Shown here: piece by piece, positions 43,428 to 46,169 of the stretch
Position numbering within the stretch: the first letter of the stretch is position 1
How the letters are laid out: every line of letters starts with the position of its first letter
Source of the DNA: Schizochytrium sp. CCTCC M209059
Lineage: Eukaryota > Sar > Bigyra > Thraustochytrida > Thraustochytriidae
DNA length: 46,169 nucleotides
Assembly: GCA_000818945.1 (NCBI GenBank)
Contig: KN805386.1
Location: 319,799 to 365,967 of the forward strand
Direction of reading: 5' to 3'
Program-made: the position numbers and the translations under genes
Notes under the pieces: model-generated
What the model was told of the DNA's origin: nothing
Database searches by the model: none
The model's input: the letters and a program-made list of their open reading frames with translations, nothing else

Positions 43428-44419
43428 AAGGGGGAGCGGCGGCGCGGCGTCTCTGCCGTGGTCTGTCTCTCCGTGTGGCCCAACGCTAGTTTTTAGTTAG
43501 TACGTGCTACTACTACCAGGGAGAAGCCGGGACAATCGATCGCCCACAATGAGAGACGGAAAGCTGGGAAGAGTGAAATAGCAGCGGCGACCTCGGAAAC
43601 GCCGCAAACCTAATGCCCAGCAATCAGGGTGCGCCACGATGCGAGGCGAGGGCGGACTCGCGCGCGGCTCCCGGATGAGCATATAATACAAGAGAGCCGA
43701 GGCTGGCTGGGTGGAGGAGGAGTCGCGACTTGGGATCGGGGTCCATGGGAGGGACCGCTGCTGCAGCTGGTGGCTGTTGGCACACAAGTAAGCAAGCAAG
43801 TCGCTCGACGAGTCCCACGAGAAGCTAGCGGATAGCGCGTGTTTGCGCAGGGCTGAAGACAAGACAAGAAAAGAAAAGAAACCTTGAGCTCGGGCCCGCG
43901 GATAGACGATGATGGGATGCATCTCGCCACTGATCACTCGCAAGTAGGCCGCAGATCGATCATGATTCGGGGGAGGGGAGGGGGGGGGGATGGATTGAGC
44001 GAGCAAGCGAGAAAGCAGTGCATGGACGGCCATGGTAAAAAATCGACGAAACCTTAGGTTCTCTGTGCATCGGTCACTGCACGCAAAAAGAAAGAGAAAG
44101 TGAATTACTAAACTCCTTAGCTGTTGGCCATACTCTACAAGTTTAGCTTGCCTTGAGTTCTCCCTTTCTATGACCGCGAGCAATCACAACCAACAGAGCG
44201 CACGTTGGTGATGAATGGATCGATTTCAAAATCGAGCGCCATATTTCCGAGCCACAAAGAAGATCTGAAAACCAAGAGTGATGGGCAATGAATGGATGGA
44301 TCGATTTCTAATAACGCATAAATCGATCATTCAGAGCATGACGGAGAAGAGGAAGGGGGTTAAGAGGGGGTGGGGCAAAAATTGATGTGAGTAAGCTGGC
44401 TGCTATGTTGACTTGACGC
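43031..44419. other. 1.4 kb spacer with GTGC microsatellite
   Basis: Contents are the TMEM135 leader with CGCTGCCGC repeats (43031-43115) and a GCTTGCTTGTGCTTG array (43193-43222), then CCTCGT repeats (43284-43312). A perfect GTGC tetranucleotide tract lies at 43358-43427. Near the BioB 3' end, ATGGATCGATTT words occur at 44216 and 44297 with an inverted AAATCGATCATTC at 44322-44334. The 228-codon minus frame at 43497-44183 is Ser/Arg/Pro-rich and has no domain; I do not call it. Confidence 0.55.
43358..43427. repeat. GTGC tetranucleotide microsatellite
   Basis: About 17 uninterrupted copies of GTGC, the purest and longest simple repeat of the window. It is alternating purine-pyrimidine, so it is prone to Z-DNA formation and length change. 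Confidence 0.97.
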
Positions 44420-45727
44420 TCAGAGCGAGGTCTCGAGCTTAGAGGAAGACTTGTTGACCTGAATATCGACAAAGCGCGGGCCCGGCTGCGCAGCCCTGGC
44501 GGCGTCGGCGGCATCGGCAACGTCGTCATCGGCAGAGTAAGGGCTCTTGAGCGGTGCGGTGTGCGGTGCCTTGCCCACAAGGCCAAGAATCTCAAACATG
44601 CGGTCGTCCTCGCTAAAGGCCGGGTTGGGCGTGGTGAGGAGCTTGTCGCCAGTGAAGATGGAGTTGGCGCCAGCCATAAACATGAGGCCCTGGGCGGCCA
44701 TGGGGAACTCCATGCGGCCAGCAGAGAGACGGACCATGGAGCGGGGCATGACGATGCGGGCGGTAGCAATCATACGGACCATCTCATCCCACTGGGGAGC
44801 CTTACCCTCGGCAATGAGCTTGTCGCCGAGCGGGGTGCCGGCGACTGGGACGAGAGCGTTGATGGGCACGGACTCGGGGTGCTCCGTGAGGGTCGCGAGC
44901 TGGTGCAGCAGGCCGACGCGGTCGTCCTCCTTCTCACCGAGCCCAACAATGCCACCGCAGCAGACGGAGATGCCGGCCTCGCGCACGTTCTTGACGGTGT
45001 CGAGGCGGTCGTCGTAGCTGCGCGTGGTGACAACCTTGGGGTAGTACTCGCGGCTGGTGTCCAAGTTGTGGTTGTAGGCGGTAAGACCGGCCTCCTTGAG
45101 TTGTTTGGCCTGCTCCGGGGTGAGCATACCAAGGGTGGTGCAGACTTCCATGCCCATGCCATTGATCTCCGTGACGAGCTCGAGGATGCGCTTGAAGGCG
45201 TGCTTCTTGCCGACGGAGCGCCAAGCGCTGCCCATGCAGAAGCGCGCAGAGCCTGCTGCCTTGGCGCGGCGCGCGGCCTCGAGGACCTCTTCGATCTGCA
45301 TGGAGGGCGTGGGCTTGACAAAGGTCTTGTGGTGCTGCGACTGCGAGCAGTAGCCGCAGTTCTCAGAGCAGCCGCCGGACTTGTAGCTGATGAGCGTGGA
45401 GCGCATGATTTCGCGGCTGGAAAAGTACAGACGGTGGATCATGGCGGCGTCGAAGACGAGGTCGATGAGCGGCTTTTCGTAGATGGCCTGAATCTCCTCC
45501 TTGGTCCAGTCGGTGCGTACGCGTCCGTTGACGCCGCGCACGCGGAGGTCGTCTCCCTTGAGTTCCGCCTGCAGCTTGGCCTTGTCGTCTTCGAGCTCCT
45601 CGATCCGCTTGAGCAAGGCGTCCTTGTCCGCGTTCGAGATCGCTGCCGCCGAGGCCATCTGCCTCGTGGCGGCGGGCGTCCGCGCGGCTGTCCTCGCGAG
45701 CATCATCATCCTCGCCGACGCGAGCAT
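44420..45727 (-). CDS. bioB: Biotin synthase (BioB), mitochondrial
   Basis: The protein has 435 residues. Radical-SAM cluster cysteines are in CSENCGYC (C120, C124, C127). Further BioB motifs are YNHNLDTSREYYP, GGIVGLGE, INALVPVAGTPL, ARIVMPRSMVRLSAGR and GANSIFTGDKLLTT, the last with residues for the auxiliary [2Fe-2S] cluster site. The enzyme inserts sulfur into dethiobiotin, the last step of biotin synthesis. The N-terminus (MLASARMMMLARTAARTPAATR) is a typical mitochondrial presequence, matching the location in plants and fungi. Between presequence and core lies a short predicted coiled coil (KDALLKRIEELEDDKAKLQAEL). The enzyme appears complete. The start is ATG 45727. Confidence 0.96.
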   Translation of the reverse strand: MLASARMMMLARTAARTPAATRQMASAAAISNADKDALLKRIEELEDDKAKLQAELKGDDLRVRGVNGRVRTDWTKEEIQAIYEKPLIDLVFDAAMIHRLYFSSREIMRSTLISYKSGGCSENCGYCSQSQHHKTFVKPTPSMQIEEVLEAARRAKAAGSARFCMGSAWRSVGKKHAFKRILELVTEINGMGMEVCTTLGMLTPEQAKQLKEAGLTAYNHNLDTSREYYPKVVTTRSYDDRLDTVKNVREAGISVCCGGIVGLGEKEDDRVGLLHQLATLTEHPESVPINALVPVAGTPLGDKLIAEGKAPQWDEMVRMIATARIVMPRSMVRLSAGRMEFPMAAQGLMFMAGANSIFTGDKLLTTPNPAFSEDDRMFEILGLVGKAPHTAPLKSPYSADDDVADAADAARAAQPGPRFVDIQVNKSSSKLETSL

Positions 45728-46169
45728 TTTGCTAGCTTTGTTGTTGTGTCTGTGTTGGTCTACGTTTCCCCGTTCTTCTTCTTCTTTCTACTAAAGCTAT
45801 GCTGTCTATCTGTCAGTTTCTCCCGCTCCTTGTGTGTGATCCTCCTTGTGCTGCTGCTGCTGCTGCTGCTGCTGCTGCACGCCGGCCGGCCTTCTTCTCC
45901 CGGGGCCTAAGTCCCCCCTCGACGCCATGTCTGCATCCCGCCGCCATCTTTCTCCTCGCATCTATCTTCGCGCGCCGGCCTCGCTCGCCGGCCCGCCGCG
46001 CCCTCGCTCCCTCTCTGCCTCTCTCCCTCGCTCGCTCGCGCGCTCCCTCCGCGCCGCCGCCCGCACGTACCTCGCCGCCGCGTCGCGTGGCTGCGTCTCC
46101 CGCTGCGCTGCGCTCGGCTTTCCTCTCTCTCTTTACGGGTCTGCCGCCCGCCCGCCCGCCCTCCCTCTC
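45728..46169. promoter_or_regulatory. BioB leader and right-edge region
   Basis: Upstream of BioB is a pyrimidine-rich stretch and a CTG tract (45849-45878). Beyond 45900 the sequence is very GC/CT-rich with CTCGCTCG words like other leaders in the window, so a divergent gene may start here. Confidence 0.45.
45927..46169 (+). CDS. Possible 5' end of a gene running off the right edge
   Basis: An ATG at 45927 opens a frame of 81 codons with no stop to the window end. It starts MSASRRHLSPRIYLRAP and is rich in Arg, Ser, Ala and Leu, like a mitochondrial presequence. The region is low complexity and GC-rich, where long open frames arise by chance, so the call is weak. Confidence 0.2.
   Translation, partial: MSASRRHLSPRIYLRAPASLAGPPRPRSLSASLPRSLARSLRAAARTYLAAASRGCVSRCAALGFPLSLYGSAARPPALPL

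Noticed and set aside
43497..44183. 228-codon minus-strand open frame
   Set aside because: Ser/Arg/Pro-rich composition, no domain, and it spans leader-like repeats; looks like chance openness in GC-rich DNA.
44561..45910. 449-codon plus-strand frame antisense to biotin synthase
   Set aside because: It is the exact shadow of the BioB coding frame; BioB motifs are unambiguous on the minus strand.
1..46169. tRNA, rRNA or other structured RNA genes
   Set aside because: I looked for T-loop GGTTCGA-type words and cloverleaf context outside coding regions and found none convincing; a covariance-model scan would be decisive.

Overview
The window (46,169 bases with one run of Ns at 30237-30400) is nuclear DNA of a protist. 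The genes are eukaryotic (FACT subunit SPT16, COP9 signalosome subunit 4, a SUMO protease, a tubulin-type cytosolic carboxypeptidase, an NAA50-like acetyltransferase, TMEM135). They are closely packed on both strands, mostly without introns, and separated by short GC-rich spacers full of microsatellites. One small gene has a clear 113-base GT-AG intron with a CTAAC branch site. The compact layout, the triplet repeats, the Crinkler-like nuclease/kinase and AAA genes and the multi-pass receptor tail fit a stramenopile, most likely a labyrinthulomycete (thraustochytrid). That assignment is inference; no marker rRNA is present.

Layout. 1-25 kb holds conserved housekeeping genes: a TPR protein cut by the left edge, a CobW/COG0523 GTPase (-), a METTL13/EEF1AKMT4-type methyltransferase (+), CSN4 (-), a small spliced membrane protein (+), a CCP5-like carboxypeptidase (+), SPT16 (-), an unknown protein (-), a Ulp1/SENP protease (+), a YDJC-GLT1D1 fusion enzyme (-), a His-rich acidic protein (+) and a CCDC15-like coiled-coil protein (-). 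25-32 kb is an accessory block with three paralogous non-RD protein kinases, two in tandem on the minus strand and one on the plus strand beyond the gap, with long spacers apparently free of genes.

31.8-38.7 kb is the most unusual part. It has a seven-pass membrane protein that keeps only the last residues of a Cys-rich ectodomain, then a 1.3 kb repeat-bearing spacer with a possible transposon fragment. After that comes a convergent pair of conflict-type genes: a coiled-coil/nuclease-like/kinase protein (+) and a P-loop AAA ATPase (-), each interrupted by one frameshift of the same sign. 38.8-46 kb returns to ordinary genes: a histidine phosphatase lacking its first exon, an NAA50-like acetyltransferase, a TMEM135-like protein and mitochondrial biotin synthase, with a possible gene start at the right edge.

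How the genes work together. No single pathway joins the housekeeping genes. Several neighbours are divergent pairs with short shared promoters (CobW/methyltransferase, CSN4/small gene, YDJC-GLT1D1/His-rich). Many 5' leaders carry short arrays of AAGC/CAAGC- or GAGC-type motifs. The best candidates for new biology are the YDJC-GLT1D1 fusion, which links a sugar deacetylase to a glycosyltransferase in one chain, and the nuclease-kinase/AAA pair.
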